Positions 49,659 through 61,792 of a stretch of 64,000 nucleotides of DNA are shown here, piece after piece. Source of the DNA: Alphaproteobacteria bacterium (GTDB lineage Bacteria; Pseudomonadota; Alphaproteobacteria; MPNO01; UBA2964); the NCBI GenBank assembly GCA_012103315.1, contig WLWZ01000001.1, positions 744,001-808,000 of the forward strand, written 5' to 3'. The notes beneath the pieces were generated by a model. It made no database searches, was not told the DNA's origin, and saw nothing but the letters and a program-made list of their open reading frames with translations. A program made the position numbers and the translations under genes. Numbering within the stretch: the first letter of the stretch is position 1; every line of letters begins with the position of its first letter.

Positions 49659-50837
49659 TTGACGACTATGAATTCGGTTTATGGAATTTGGAATATGTCC
49701 GCACCAATCAATCCACCGTTCCGGGCAGAGCATATTGGCAGTTTATTGCGTCCCGCTTCTTTACTAGCGCTCCGCGCCGATCATGCTGCCGGTAAAGTTT
49801 CCGATACAGAAGTACGCCAGGCCGAGGATGATGCTATTGCGCAGGCTGTGGCGTTGCAGCTAGAGCTTGGTCTGTCGTCTATTACAGATGGCGAATATCG
49901 GCGGCATGCTTATTCGGATAGTTTTACTGTCGATGTTTTTACCGGTGTGAAGATAGGGTCAACAGAAGATCGGAACTGGACCTATTCAGATGCGCAGGGC
50001 CAGAAGACAGAAGGCAGGGTGCCAATTGTGATTGACCGCCTTGAATGGCCTGGACCTGTCAACGTCGATGACTTCAATTTTGTCTCGAGGCTTGCTGGTG
50101 CTGGAACGCCTAAAGTTACGTTGCCGGGGCCCTGTTATATCCATTTTAGATCAGGGCGCGAAAACATCAGCACAGATGTTTATCCCGATCTCGACGTATT
50201 TTGGCAGGATTTGGTTGAAGCGTACGTCAAAGAAATAGACGCGCTTTATACTGCTGGCTGTCGTTATATACAGTTCGATGAAACTTCTATTGCCAAGCTC
50301 GGTGATCCAAAGATACGCGAAGGTTTAGAGAGGCGCGGTGACCGTTGGGATGATTTGCTCGATACCTATACCGATGTGATCAACGAAATCGCCCGTCGTA
50401 CGCCAAAGGACCTAAGCCTTGGGATGCATTTGTGCCGTGGCAATAAGGGTGGTTCCTGGCAGGCGGCGACAGGTTACGACGATGTTGCCGCAAAGCTGTT
50501 TGGAAAGCTTGAGGTTCAATTCTATTTTCTGGAATATGATTCCCCGCGCGCTGGTGGGTTCGAACCATTGAGAGAAGTGCCCGACAATAAGACCGTCATT
50601 CTTGGTTTGGTGTCGACGAAGTCGTCGGCCCTTGAACAGGTTGATGCCGTAAAGCAACGCCTTGAAGCCGCAGCTGAATTTGTCGACATGGATCGCTTAG
50701 GTATTTCTCCACAATGTGGGTTTGCCAGTCTTGATAGTGGAAATCCCATATCGTTTGATGATCAGGCAGCCAAAATTCGACTGGTTGTCGATCTTGCCCG
50801 TGAGTATTGGGGATATATGCCGGTGGACCAAACATAA
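49659..50837 (+). CDS. Cobalamin-independent methionine synthase (MetE C-terminal domain)-like protein
   Basis: FRAEHIGSLLRPASLL; YIQFDETSIAKL; LSLGMHLCRGNKGGSW; LGISPQCGFAS. Confidence 0.85.
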   Translation: MTTMNSVYGIWNMSAPINPPFRAEHIGSLLRPASLLALRADHAAGKVSDTEVRQAEDDAIAQAVALQLELGLSSITDGEYRRHAYSDSFTVDVFTGVKIGSTEDRNWTYSDAQGQKTEGRVPIVIDRLEWPGPVNVDDFNFVSRLAGAGTPKVTLPGPCYIHFRSGRENISTDVYPDLDVFWQDLVEAYVKEIDALYTAGCRYIQFDETSIAKLGDPKIREGLERRGDRWDDLLDTYTDVINEIARRTPKDLSLGMHLCRGNKGGSWQAATGYDDVAAKLFGKLEVQFYFLEYDSPRAGGFEPLREVPDNKTVILGLVSTKSSALEQVDAVKQRLEAAAEFVDMDRLGISPQCGFASLDSGNPISFDDQAAKIRLVVDLAREYWGYMPVDQT

Positions 50838-51787
50838 CCCTCATGTCCATGTCTCAGCAGGGTACGGTATTGGTAGTCGCAGGCCCGACGGCTAGCGGCA
50901 AATCTGATCTAGCGGTTGATGTTGCAGAAGAGTTTGGCGGCGTTGTGATTAACGCCGACTCAATGCAAATTTATGAAGGCTTGGATGTTGTCACGGCTGT
51001 CCCAGATGAATTAGCCCGCCGGCGTGCATCGCATAAATTATATGGTGTGCGTGATCCGGCAACGCCTTGCTCTGCTGGCGAATGGGCAGCGCTCGCAACA
51101 CAGGAAATAAAGCTTGCGCATGCCGAAGGACTGTTGCCGATTGTCGTCGGTGGCACAGGGATGTATTTGCGGACTTTAATGTCAGGAATCGCACCTATGC
51201 CGTCTGTCTCTGCAGAAGTTCGTGAGGGCGTGCGGGCGCGTTTGACAAGTGATGGTAGTGAATCGCTGCATGCAAACTTGGAGAAGATCGACCCGGAGTC
51301 CGCGAAACGTATCAACCTCTCTGACAGTCAAAGGATTGCACGGGCCGTTGAAATTTATGAGGCCACCGGCAAGACGTTGACTGAGTGGCAAAGAGAAGGG
51401 GCCGACAAAGGCGCCGAATTTAATTTTAAAACTGTACTGTTGGAACCACAGCGTGACCTTCTGTATGCGACCTGCGACGCCCGATTTAATGGGATGTTGG
51501 CGCGCGGTGCGCTAGAGGAAATTCGGGCGTTGGCCAAACGGGATATCGACACCGCTTTGCCAGCAATGAAGGCGCTCGGGATCCCACACCTCTTACTACA
51601 TTTAGCAGGAGAACTGTCTTTGCAAGAGGCTTGTGAAGCTGGCCAGCAAGCTACGCGGAACTATGTAAAACGCCAAGGAACTTGGTTTAGAAACCAGTTT
51701 ATTGCGGATTTATTGATTGAATCGCAATATAATGACAATTATAAGCCAATTATCTTTTCATTTGTTAGAAAATTTGTGTTGACCTAA
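50825..51787 (+). CDS. miaA: tRNA dimethylallyltransferase; start uncertain within 50807-50850
   Basis: VVAGPTASGKSDLAVDVAEEFGGVVINADSMQIYEGLDVVTAVP; IVVGGTGMYLRTLMSGIAPMP. Confidence 0.93.
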   Translation, partial: GPNITLMSMSQQGTVLVVAGPTASGKSDLAVDVAEEFGGVVINADSMQIYEGLDVVTAVPDELARRRASHKLYGVRDPATPCSAGEWAALATQEIKLAHAEGLLPIVVGGTGMYLRTLMSGIAPMPSVSAEVREGVRARLTSDGSESLHANLEKIDPESAKRINLSDSQRIARAVEIYEATGKTLTEWQREGADKGAEFNFKTVLLEPQRDLLYATCDARFNGMLARGALEEIRALAKRDIDTALPAMKALGIPHLLLHLAGELSLQEACEAGQQATRNYVKRQGTWFRNQFIADLLIESQYNDNYKPIIFSFVRKFVLT

Positions 51788-51939
51788 ACTAATGGAAAGA
51801 CTAATTTGTCGCCGCTTCGCTGCTGATAAGTCGTCGGCAACAGCAGTTTAAAGCCTCGGCGCTAATACATTTTTATGTTTTGTGAGGGGATCCCGCGATG
51901 TGGGGTCGCCTTTTGTTTGATTGGAAAAGGTGGAAGACG

Positions 51940-53706
51940 ATGGCTAAACGTAAGCTATCCGGCTCAGATATCGTAATTCAAAGCCTAGTTGATGCAGGGG
52001 TCGATACGATCTTTGGTTATCCTGGTGGAGCGGTACTTCCGATTTACGATGCTTTGTTTAAGCAGAATCGCTTGAAACACGTTTTGGTTCGTCAAGAAGG
52101 CGGTGCCGTTCACATGGCGGAAGGTTATGCGCGTTCCACTGGGAAGCTTGGCGTCGTGCTCGTAACATCCGGGCCCGGTGCAACGAATGCTGTTACCGGT
52201 CTTACCGACGCGCTGATGGATAGTATTCCGGTTTTATGCCTGACGGGGCAGGTGCCGACACATTTGATTGGGAACGATGCTTTTCAGGAAGCGGATACGA
52301 CCGGTATCACACGTCCCTGTACCAAACATAACTATCTCGTTAGAGACGTGAATAAGCTCGGGCAGATAATGCAGGAAGCGATGCATGTTGCGCGCTCTGG
52401 TCGTCCGGGACCAGTCGTTATTGATCTGCCGAAAGACGTTCTGATCAATGAGGCTCCTTATGAGTCCGGTAAGAAGCCTGCCGTTAAACATAAGACCTAT
52501 CGTCCGCAGATTAAGGGGGATAACGCGAAGATTCGGGAAGCTGTTGAATTGATCGCAAAAGCGAAACGACCATTATTTTACTGTGGTGGTGGGGTTGTCA
52601 ATTCTGGGCCACGTGGGTCGAAGCTGCTGACCGAATTTGTTCGGATGACCGGGTATCCGATCACGTTGACACTAATGGGGCTGGGAGCGTTTCCGGCAAC
52701 TGATAAAAAATTCCTCGGCATGGTTGGTATGCACGGGACTTATGAATCCAATCTGGCGATGCATGATTGTGATGTCATGATCAATATTGGCGCGCGATTT
52801 GATGATCGGGTGACCGGATTAATTTCCGAATTCTCTCCTGGGTCAAAAAAGATCCATGTTGATATTGATCCATCGTCGATCAACAAGAATGTAGCAGTTG
52901 ATGTTCCGATTGTTGGTGACTGCGCTTCGGTTCTGGCGGAGATGATTAAGGTATGGAAGGAAACCAAGCCGCGCAAAGACGCCAAAGCCATAAATTCCTG
53001 GTGGGGTCAGATCGACAAATGGCGCAAACGCGACTGCCTTGGTTATAGGCAATCGAAGGATATCATTAAGCCGCAATATGCGCTTGAGCGGTTGCAAGCT
53101 CTGACCAAAGATCGGGATACCTATATTACGACTGAAGTTGGCCAGCATCAGATGTGGGCCGCCCAGTACATGAAGTTCAATAAGCCTAATCGCTGGATGA
53201 CTTCTGGCGGGTTGGGGACGATGGGCTACGGATTTCCGGCGGCGATTGGTGTGCAGATGGCTCATCCAAAGGCGACAGTTATAGATGTCGCTGGTGAAGC
53301 GTCATTTCAGATGAATATTCAGGAAATGTCGACGGCCGTTCAGTACCGTTTGCCGGTCAAGGTTTTCATCCTCAATAACGAGTATATGGGGATGGTCCGT
53401 CAGTGGCAGGAGCTGCTGTATGGCGGGCGGTATTCGGAGAGCTATACGGCATCGTTGCCGGACTTTGTAAAGCTGGCAGAGTCTTATGGAGCTGTTGGGC
53501 TACGCGCGACCAAGCCTAGTGAAGTTGATGATGTTATCAACGAAATGCTGAGTAATGATCAGTTTACGATTGCAGACATCGCGATTGATAAGGGTGAAAA
53601 CTGTTTTCCGATGATCCCATCGGGGGCACCGCATAACGAAATGCTTCTCGGTCCCGAAGACGAAGCTGAAAAACCGGTTTCCGAAGAGGGAATGGTGCTG
53701 GTTTAA
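51940..53706 (+). CDS. ilvB: Acetolactate synthase large subunit
   Basis: DTIFGYPGGAVLPIYDALF; VRQEGGAVHMAEGYARSTGKLGVVLVTSGPGATN; TPP-binding region. ATG at 51940. Confidence 0.96.
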   Translation: MAKRKLSGSDIVIQSLVDAGVDTIFGYPGGAVLPIYDALFKQNRLKHVLVRQEGGAVHMAEGYARSTGKLGVVLVTSGPGATNAVTGLTDALMDSIPVLCLTGQVPTHLIGNDAFQEADTTGITRPCTKHNYLVRDVNKLGQIMQEAMHVARSGRPGPVVIDLPKDVLINEAPYESGKKPAVKHKTYRPQIKGDNAKIREAVELIAKAKRPLFYCGGGVVNSGPRGSKLLTEFVRMTGYPITLTLMGLGAFPATDKKFLGMVGMHGTYESNLAMHDCDVMINIGARFDDRVTGLISEFSPGSKKIHVDIDPSSINKNVAVDVPIVGDCASVLAEMIKVWKETKPRKDAKAINSWWGQIDKWRKRDCLGYRQSKDIIKPQYALERLQALTKDRDTYITTEVGQHQMWAAQYMKFNKPNRWMTSGGLGTMGYGFPAAIGVQMAHPKATVIDVAGEASFQMNIQEMSTAVQYRLPVKVFILNNEYMGMVRQWQELLYGGRYSESYTASLPDFVKLAESYGAVGLRATKPSEVDDVINEMLSNDQFTIADIAIDKGENCFPMIPSGAPHNEMLLGPEDEAEKPVSEEGMVLV

Positions 53707-53742
53707 GGCCGGCGCTACCAATATTTGAAGGTGGAGGTAAAA

Positions 53743-54246
53743 TTGGAGCCTATAGAGCGACATACGATCGCTGTGCTGGTGGATAACGAAGCCGGTGTAT
53801 TGGCGCGGGTCATCGGCCTATTTTCCGGCCGCGGCTACAATATTGAAAGTTTGACAGTTGCCGAAGTCGATCCGGATAGTGCGGTTTCGCGCATAACGGT
53901 TGTCACGTCAGGCACACCCATGATCATTGAGCAGATTAAGGCCCAACTTGATCGCTTGGTGCCCGTCCACCGGATTAGCGATCTAACCGATGGCGGTGCG
54001 AGTGTTGAACGGGAATTGGCGCTGGTAAAAGTGCGTGGTTCTGGCAATAAACGCGTTGAAGCTCTGCGGATCGCAGACATATTTCGGGCGCGCGCGATCG
54101 ATAGTACAAACAACTCTTTTGTGTTTGAGATATCTGGTTCCACCGAAAAACTCGATGCCTTTATCAATCTCATGCGGACGCTTGGTTTGGTAGAAATTTC
54201 AAGAACTGGCGCCGTAGCTATTGCGCGCGGCGCAAAGGGGATTTAG
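53743..54246 (+). CDS. ilvN: Acetolactate synthase small subunit
   Basis: ACT domain HTIAVLVDNEAGVLARVIGLFSGRGYNIESLTVAEVD; TTG start after GGAGG. Confidence 0.95.
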   Translation: MEPIERHTIAVLVDNEAGVLARVIGLFSGRGYNIESLTVAEVDPDSAVSRITVVTSGTPMIIEQIKAQLDRLVPVHRISDLTDGGASVERELALVKVRGSGNKRVEALRIADIFRARAIDSTNNSFVFEISGSTEKLDAFINLMRTLGLVEISRTGAVAIARGAKGI

Positions 54247-54315
54247 GAAACGCCCCAACAATACGTTTAACCATCATGTTTGTTGCGGTTGGATGATCGC
54301 GGCAGTAATCGATAA

Positions 54316-55353
<1,038 letters not shown>

Positions 55354-55569
55354 CTTTCCGCGAATTTCTGGGGATTTTTCCTTAAAGGCGCTAAAAATCG
55401 TTGCTTTTAAGGTTAATAAAGGCTTAGGAATAGGCTACTAACTTGGTTTTGTTTGGATTCTCGGCCTGCCGGGTCTTCTAAATTTGGCTGAGAGAACTAT
55501 ATCGGCAGTCTGGCGCGCTTACTCAGCAAGTGCCCTAAAGCAATGGCGAAGTACGGAATGAGAGACATT

Positions 55570-55760
55570 GAATACAGAGGAGAAATGGGTAGTACCCAAG
55601 CCGGGTCGGCTTGGTATGGCATTGCTTGTCCTTTGTTCGATAGAATTCCAAGATTCGCTGATGCGCTAGAGGGGGGTCTACGACTTAGTTGCCCCTGAGT
55701 GGGAACCAGTAATGGTTGGCCGTTCAGGGGATGCAGCTATCGAGACGCAAGTCGTTAATC
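55570..55760 (+). promoter_or_regulatory. Structured leader / ncRNA candidate upstream of leuA
   Basis: Hairpin CCAAGCCG-GGT-CGGCTTGG (55596-55614); 11-bp stem 55692-55702/55720-55730 enclosing AACCA-GTAA-TGGTT (GNRA loop); outer ACGACTT/AAGTCGT (55680-55686/55749-55755). Confidence 0.5.
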
Positions 55761-55785
55761 CCAAACTAGTAGAAGGAGCTGAGCT

Positions 55786-57339
55786 ATGAGTAGCAGCACC
55801 GATCCAAACCGAGTCATTATTTTTGATACCACCTTGCGTGATGGCGAGCAGTCGCCCGGCGCATCAATGAATCTCGAAGAAAAACTGCGGATTGCCGAAC
55901 TCCTGGAGGAAATGGGCGTTGACGTTATTGAAGCTGGCTTTCCAATTGCCTCAAATGGTGATTTTGAATCTGTTAGTGAAGTGGCGAAGCTGGTCAAAGA
56001 ATCTACAGTGTGTGGGCTGGCTCGTTCTGCGCGTGGCGATATCGAACGTGCTGCGGAGGCATTGAAGCCAGCAAGGCAAAGTCGAATCCATACCTTTATT
56101 TCGACGAGCCCTTTGCACATGAAATACAAGCTCCAAATGGAGCCCGATGATGTGTATCAGGCCGTTATCGACAGCGTGAGCTATGCACGTAATTTTACAG
56201 ATGACGTTGAATGGTCTCCTGAAGACGGTTCCCGGACTGAGCACGAGTTTTTGTGCCGTTGTGTTGAGGCGGCAATCAATGCTGGGGCAACGACAATCAA
56301 TATCCCAGATACAGTTGGGTATGCCGTACCGGAAGAGTTTGGTGAGCTGATTTCAATGCTGGTGGAGCGGGTGCCGAATAGCGATAAAGCTATCTACTCG
56401 ACACATTGTCATAATGATTTGGGTCTTGCGGTTGCCAATTCCTTGGCCGGCGTTGCCAATGGAGCACGCCAGATCGAGTGCACAATTAATGGGTTGGGCG
56501 AACGTGCGGGTAATGCCGCGCTTGAAGAAGTAATTATGTCTCTGAGGACACGTCAGGACCGTCTGCCATTTGTAACGGGTATTGATACCGAGTGCATCAC
56601 GCGAGCCTCTAAATTGGTTTCGACCATCACTGGCTTTACGGTGCAACCCAATAAGGCAATTGTCGGAGCAAATGCTTTTGCACATGAATCCGGTATTCAT
56701 CAGGACGGCATGCTCAAGCATGCTCAAACTTATGAAATTATGACGCCGGAATCCGTGGGCTTGACCCAGTCCAAGCTCGTTATGGGTAAGCACTCGGGGC
56801 GGCATGCATTTCGGGTGAAGCTCAAAGAGTTGGGGTATGAGCTGGGCGAAAACGCTGTTCAGGAAGCATTCCGTCGCTTTAAAGATTTGGCCGACAAGAA
56901 AAAGGAAGTCTATGACGAGGACTTGGTTGCCCTTGTCGATGATGAAGTCTTGCGCACGAATGATACAATTAAGTTTGAGTCCTTGATGGTCGTTTGTGGT
57001 TCGAAAGGCCCACAGACGGCTGAGCTGGAACTCGATGTTGATGGCGAGCAATGCTCGATCAAGGCTGAAGGTGATGGGCCGGTTGACGCAACGTTCAATG
57101 CTATTAAAGCACTGGTGCCACATGACGCCCGTTTGCAGCTCTATCAAGTTAATGCTGTTACCGAAGGAACTGATGCACAGGCTGAAGTGACTGTGCGTCT
57201 CGAAGAAAGCGGCAAATCTGTAAATGGCCAGGGTGCTGATACAGATACGCTGGTTGCATCAGCGCGGGCCTATGTAAACGCGCTGAATAAGTTAATGGTG
57301 AAACGCGAGAAGACAGCACCTGGCGCGCTGTCTGCTTAG
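55786..57339 (+). CDS. leuA: 2-isopropylmalate synthase
   Basis: IIFDTTLRDGEQSPGASMNLEEKLRIAELLEEMGVDVIEAGFPIAS; STHCHNDLGLAVANSLAG. Confidence 0.97.
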   Translation: MSSSTDPNRVIIFDTTLRDGEQSPGASMNLEEKLRIAELLEEMGVDVIEAGFPIASNGDFESVSEVAKLVKESTVCGLARSARGDIERAAEALKPARQSRIHTFISTSPLHMKYKLQMEPDDVYQAVIDSVSYARNFTDDVEWSPEDGSRTEHEFLCRCVEAAINAGATTINIPDTVGYAVPEEFGELISMLVERVPNSDKAIYSTHCHNDLGLAVANSLAGVANGARQIECTINGLGERAGNAALEEVIMSLRTRQDRLPFVTGIDTECITRASKLVSTITGFTVQPNKAIVGANAFAHESGIHQDGMLKHAQTYEIMTPESVGLTQSKLVMGKHSGRHAFRVKLKELGYELGENAVQEAFRRFKDLADKKKEVYDEDLVALVDDEVLRTNDTIKFESLMVVCGSKGPQTAELELDVDGEQCSIKAEGDGPVDATFNAIKALVPHDARLQLYQVNAVTEGTDAQAEVTVRLEESGKSVNGQGADTDTLVASARAYVNALNKLMVKREKTAPGALSA

Positions 57340-57373
57340 GTCTAGCCAAGTGGTTGGTAAACGAAGGAAGTAA

Positions 57374-58420
<1,047 letters not shown>

Positions 58421-58486
58421 CCGTTAGGTAGTCGTGATTTTGTAGGTTTAAAAAAAGGGCGTTTGTGAGCCCGGAGTGTAGTCGTT

Positions 58487-59380
58487 GTGAATAAGAGAGG
58501 TGGGTCATCAGTATTGCGGCTTGCAGTACCTGCAAAGGTGCTGTTGCAGCGCTTCGCCTTCCTGTTCCTGATTCTTACCGCTTTCGGAATTATGCTTTTG
58601 AGTAAAGCGGAGACAATTGTCGTTGAAAAGGTTTCAACAGTCGTCGTTGATGTCTTTGCACCCATTATGGATGTGCTGTCCCGACCGGCGGCTGCGGTGA
58701 ATGATGCCGTCAAGACTGTGCGCGGCTTCTCAGATTTACGGGATGATAATATTCGTTTGAAGCGCGAAAACGAACGTCTACTTATATGGCAGGAAGCTGC
58801 TAGACGGTTGGCATCTCAGAATCAGGCTCTTCAGTCACTTCTCGATTTTAAACCTGGCCCGAAATCACAATCTATTGCTACGCGCGTTATCGCGGATTCA
58901 GGCGGCGCGTTTGTTCGTTCGGTTGTTGTGAATGCGGGTGATCGCGATGGTGTCCGCAAAGGTCAAGCGGCTGTGTCTGGGGTAGGGTTGGCCGGGCGGG
59001 TAGCAACCGCTGGATACAGGTCTGCAAGAATATTGCTTATTACCGATATTAATTCCCGCGTTCCGGTTCTGATTGAGTCTTCGCGTGATCGGGCAATCCT
59101 GTCAGGCGATAATAGCGGGATGCCTCGGCTAATCTTTTTACCGGCAAATGCCTCCATCAAGTCCGGGGATCGCGTCGTGACTTCTGGCCATGGCGGTGTT
59201 TTCCCTCCAGGCCTTCAGATTGGCCGTATCACTGTCGCTACAGATGGTATTATGCGCGTTAAGCCGAATGTCCGTTTCGACCAGCTAGAGTTTGTAAGGT
59301 TGATTGATTTTGCCGCGGTAAGCTCTGTTGTCCCGAAAGAGGGCGCGGAGACTCCGCCCAAGAAGGCTGCCTCACGGTGA
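58487..59380 (+). CDS. mreC: Rod shape-determining protein MreC
   Basis: Single TM, coiled coil, VVNAGDRDGVRKGQAAVSGVGLAGRV; follows mreB. Confidence 0.95.
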   Translation: MNKRGGSSVLRLAVPAKVLLQRFAFLFLILTAFGIMLLSKAETIVVEKVSTVVVDVFAPIMDVLSRPAAAVNDAVKTVRGFSDLRDDNIRLKRENERLLIWQEAARRLASQNQALQSLLDFKPGPKSQSIATRVIADSGGAFVRSVVVNAGDRDGVRKGQAAVSGVGLAGRVATAGYRSARILLITDINSRVPVLIESSRDRAILSGDNSGMPRLIFLPANASIKSGDRVVTSGHGGVFPPGLQIGRITVATDGIMRVKPNVRFDQLEFVRLIDFAAVSSVVPKEGAETPPKKAASR

Positions 59381-59892
59381 CCCCGTCGCTGTCGCATCGG
59401 CTTGATGCGGTTGCGCGCAACCTCGTTCCAGCTGCGCTCGGCGTTTTCTTTGTTCTGCTCTCGACGATACCATTTTATATTCCGGGGTTTGGTCCCGTAG
59501 CGCCAAACTTCGTTCTAATGGCGGTTTTTTTCTGGGCCGTTCACCGAATTGATTTATTTACCTCCATAACGGTGTTCTTCATTGGGTTGTTGTTAGATAT
59601 TCTGGTTGGGGCGCCACCTGGGATAAATGCAGCCGTATTGGTGTTGGTCAGAACAGTAGCGGCCTCGCAGGGGAAAGTATTCCGCGGAAAGTCATTCTTG
59701 GTTCTATGGTGGGGTTTCGGGCTTGTCGCTTTTGCAGCTGGGTTAGTCATCTGGATACTGACAGCTATTTATCATCTTACAGTGATTGACCCATTGCCCA
59801 TAATTTTCCAAATGGCATTAACGGTTGCTGCTTTTCCGTTTCTCGCCTGGATATTTGCACGAACCCATCAAAAATTATTCCAGAACGCCTGA
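59377..59892 (+). CDS. mreD: Rod shape-determining protein MreD
   Basis: Multi-TM protein (FFIGLLLDILVGAPPGINA) between mreC and mrdA. Confidence 0.9.
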   Translation: MTPSLSHRLDAVARNLVPAALGVFFVLLSTIPFYIPGFGPVAPNFVLMAVFFWAVHRIDLFTSITVFFIGLLLDILVGAPPGINAAVLVLVRTVAASQGKVFRGKSFLVLWWGFGLVAFAAGLVIWILTAIYHLTVIDPLPIIFQMALTVAAFPFLAWIFARTHQKLFQNA

Positions 59893-59893
59893 C

Positions 59894-61792
59894 ATGTATC
59901 GCGAGGACTCATCACGGTATAAAAAATTCTCACGGCGGGCGATGATCCTTGGTGGTGGACAGATAGCGCTGTTCGGTTTGCTGGCGGGCCGCATGTACCA
60001 GCTACAAGTCCTTGAATCCAGCCGCTACAAAATGCTGGCTGATGAAAATCGCATTAATCTCCGCTTGTTGTCGCCACCGCGTGGTAGAATTATGGACCGG
60101 TTCGGTGTACCGCTTGCAACAAACAAAGAAAACTATCGGGTTCTTTTGATCGCTGAAAGAACACGCGACGTTAAACAGACCCTCGAAGCTTTGGGTCGTC
60201 TCATCTCTATTTCTGAGCACGAACATCGGCGAATTTTACGCGAGATACGTAAGCGTCGGAGTTTTGTCCCTGTGACGGTTCAGGAAAATCTTGATTGGCG
60301 AAAGGTTTCGCGTATTGAGGTCAATGCCCCCGATCTTCCTGGTATTGTTATTGATGTAGGGCAAAGTCGAGAATACCCTCTCGGGGCAGAATCTGCTCAT
60401 CTATTGGGATATGTCGCGTCAGTGTCTGAAAAGGACAAGGTGCGGGACAAAAGCAGTGATCCTCTTCTAGAACTCCCTGGTTTCCGGATTGGTAAATCTG
60501 GCATCGAGAAGCAGCAGGACTTACGCCTTCGCGGTAAAGCGGGGAACAGTCAACTGGAAGTCAACGCGCTTGGTCGCGTAATCCGAGAACTCGCGCGTCA
60601 AGAAGGCCAACCTGGCGACGACGTCATGTTGACTGTCGATTTAGGGATTCAAAACCTTGCTGTCGCGAAACTGCGTGATAAAAAGTCCGCCGCTGCAGTG
60701 GTTATGGATGTGAATTCAGGAGGGATTATCGCCTTGGCGTCGGTCCCCGGCTATGATCCAGATGCCTTTAACACCGGTCTGACGCGTAAGCAGTGGCGCG
60801 AAATTACACGTGATCCGTACGCGCCTCTGACAAATAAAGCAGTTTCTGGCCTCTATGCACCTGGATCTACATTCAAAATGATTGTGGCGATGGCGGCGCT
60901 TGAGCACGGTGTGGTAACTCCAGAACAAAAAGTTTTTTGCCGAGGGCATGTCGAGTTGGGCAATGCACGTTTCCATTGCTGGAAGAAGCATGGCCATGGC
61001 TGGGTCGACCTCAATGGAGCGTTGCAACAGTCCTGCGACACATATTTTTACGAAATCTCTAAACGTGTGGGAATCGATAAAATTTCTGAGATGGGGCGGC
61101 GTTTTGGGTTGGGACGTGTGACGGGTATCGATCTGCCCAATGAGCGTGGTGGCTTGATGCCAACATCTGCTTGGAAAAAGAAACGTCTCGGGGTGCCATG
61201 GCAAAAAGGCGAAACCCTGGTAGCCGGGATCGGTCAGGGGTTTGTTCTGACAACGCCGTTACAGCTGGCCGTGATGACATCGCGGCTCGCGAGTGGGAAA
61301 GCTATAAAGCCGCGTTTGATACATGGTGTAGTCTCTGGTGGTGTGACGCACCCCGTGGATATCCCCGATGCTCAAGATATAAAAATTTCTCCTGAACTTC
61401 GTCAACTTGTCATGGACGGGATGAATGCTGTCAGCAATACGCAGCGCGGGACGGCCTACCGGGCCAGGATCAAGGAACCTGGATTTGAGTTGGCTGGCAA
61501 AACCGGAACTGCCCAGGTCAAACGGATTTCCAAACGTGAACGTGAAACCCGAGTTCTGAAAAACAAGGAAAGGCCATGGAAGGATCGTGACCACGCGTTA
61601 TTTGTCGCCTATGCGCCGGTCGAAAATCCCCGATATGCTATTTCGGTTGTCGTCGAACATGGCGGCGGGGGGTCTAAGGTAGCCGCTCCTATCGCTAGGG
61701 ATATCCTCCATGAGACGCTTAAACGTGATCCTTCAGGCTATCGGAAACGAGATGACGTCGTGGGCGATAAAGAGAAAGACCGCAAAGCATGA
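59894..61792 (+). CDS. mrdA: Penicillin-binding protein 2
   Basis: LLSPPRGRIMDRFGVPLATNKENYRVLLI; GLYAPGSTFKM SxxK; ELAGKTGTAQV KTG. ATG at 59894. Confidence 0.96.
   Translation: MYREDSSRYKKFSRRAMILGGGQIALFGLLAGRMYQLQVLESSRYKMLADENRINLRLLSPPRGRIMDRFGVPLATNKENYRVLLIAERTRDVKQTLEALGRLISISEHEHRRILREIRKRRSFVPVTVQENLDWRKVSRIEVNAPDLPGIVIDVGQSREYPLGAESAHLLGYVASVSEKDKVRDKSSDPLLELPGFRIGKSGIEKQQDLRLRGKAGNSQLEVNALGRVIRELARQEGQPGDDVMLTVDLGIQNLAVAKLRDKKSAAAVVMDVNSGGIIALASVPGYDPDAFNTGLTRKQWREITRDPYAPLTNKAVSGLYAPGSTFKMIVAMAALEHGVVTPEQKVFCRGHVELGNARFHCWKKHGHGWVDLNGALQQSCDTYFYEISKRVGIDKISEMGRRFGLGRVTGIDLPNERGGLMPTSAWKKKRLGVPWQKGETLVAGIGQGFVLTTPLQLAVMTSRLASGKAIKPRLIHGVVSGGVTHPVDIPDAQDIKISPELRQLVMDGMNAVSNTQRGTAYRARIKEPGFELAGKTGTAQVKRISKRERETRVLKNKERPWKDRDHALFVAYAPVENPRYAISVVVEHGGGGSKVAAPIARDILHETLKRDPSGYRKRDDVVGDKEKDRKA

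Noticed and set aside
55380-55412. Hairpin CCTTAAAGGC...GCTTTTAAGG after ilvC as a terminator
   Set aside because: Good 10-bp stem but no U-tract follows on the plus strand, so not called as an intrinsic terminator.
55543-55698. Roughly 51-codon ATG frame (MAKYGMRDIEYRGEMGSTQAG...) in the leuA leader
   Set aside because: No good ribosome-binding site and it runs through the strong stem; judged more likely non-coding, though a leader peptide cannot be excluded.
56353-57147. 264-aa minus-strand ORF antisense to leuA
   Set aside because: Completely overlaps a clear leuA; His/Cys-rich composition typical of antisense translation of a coding frame, no recognisable domain.
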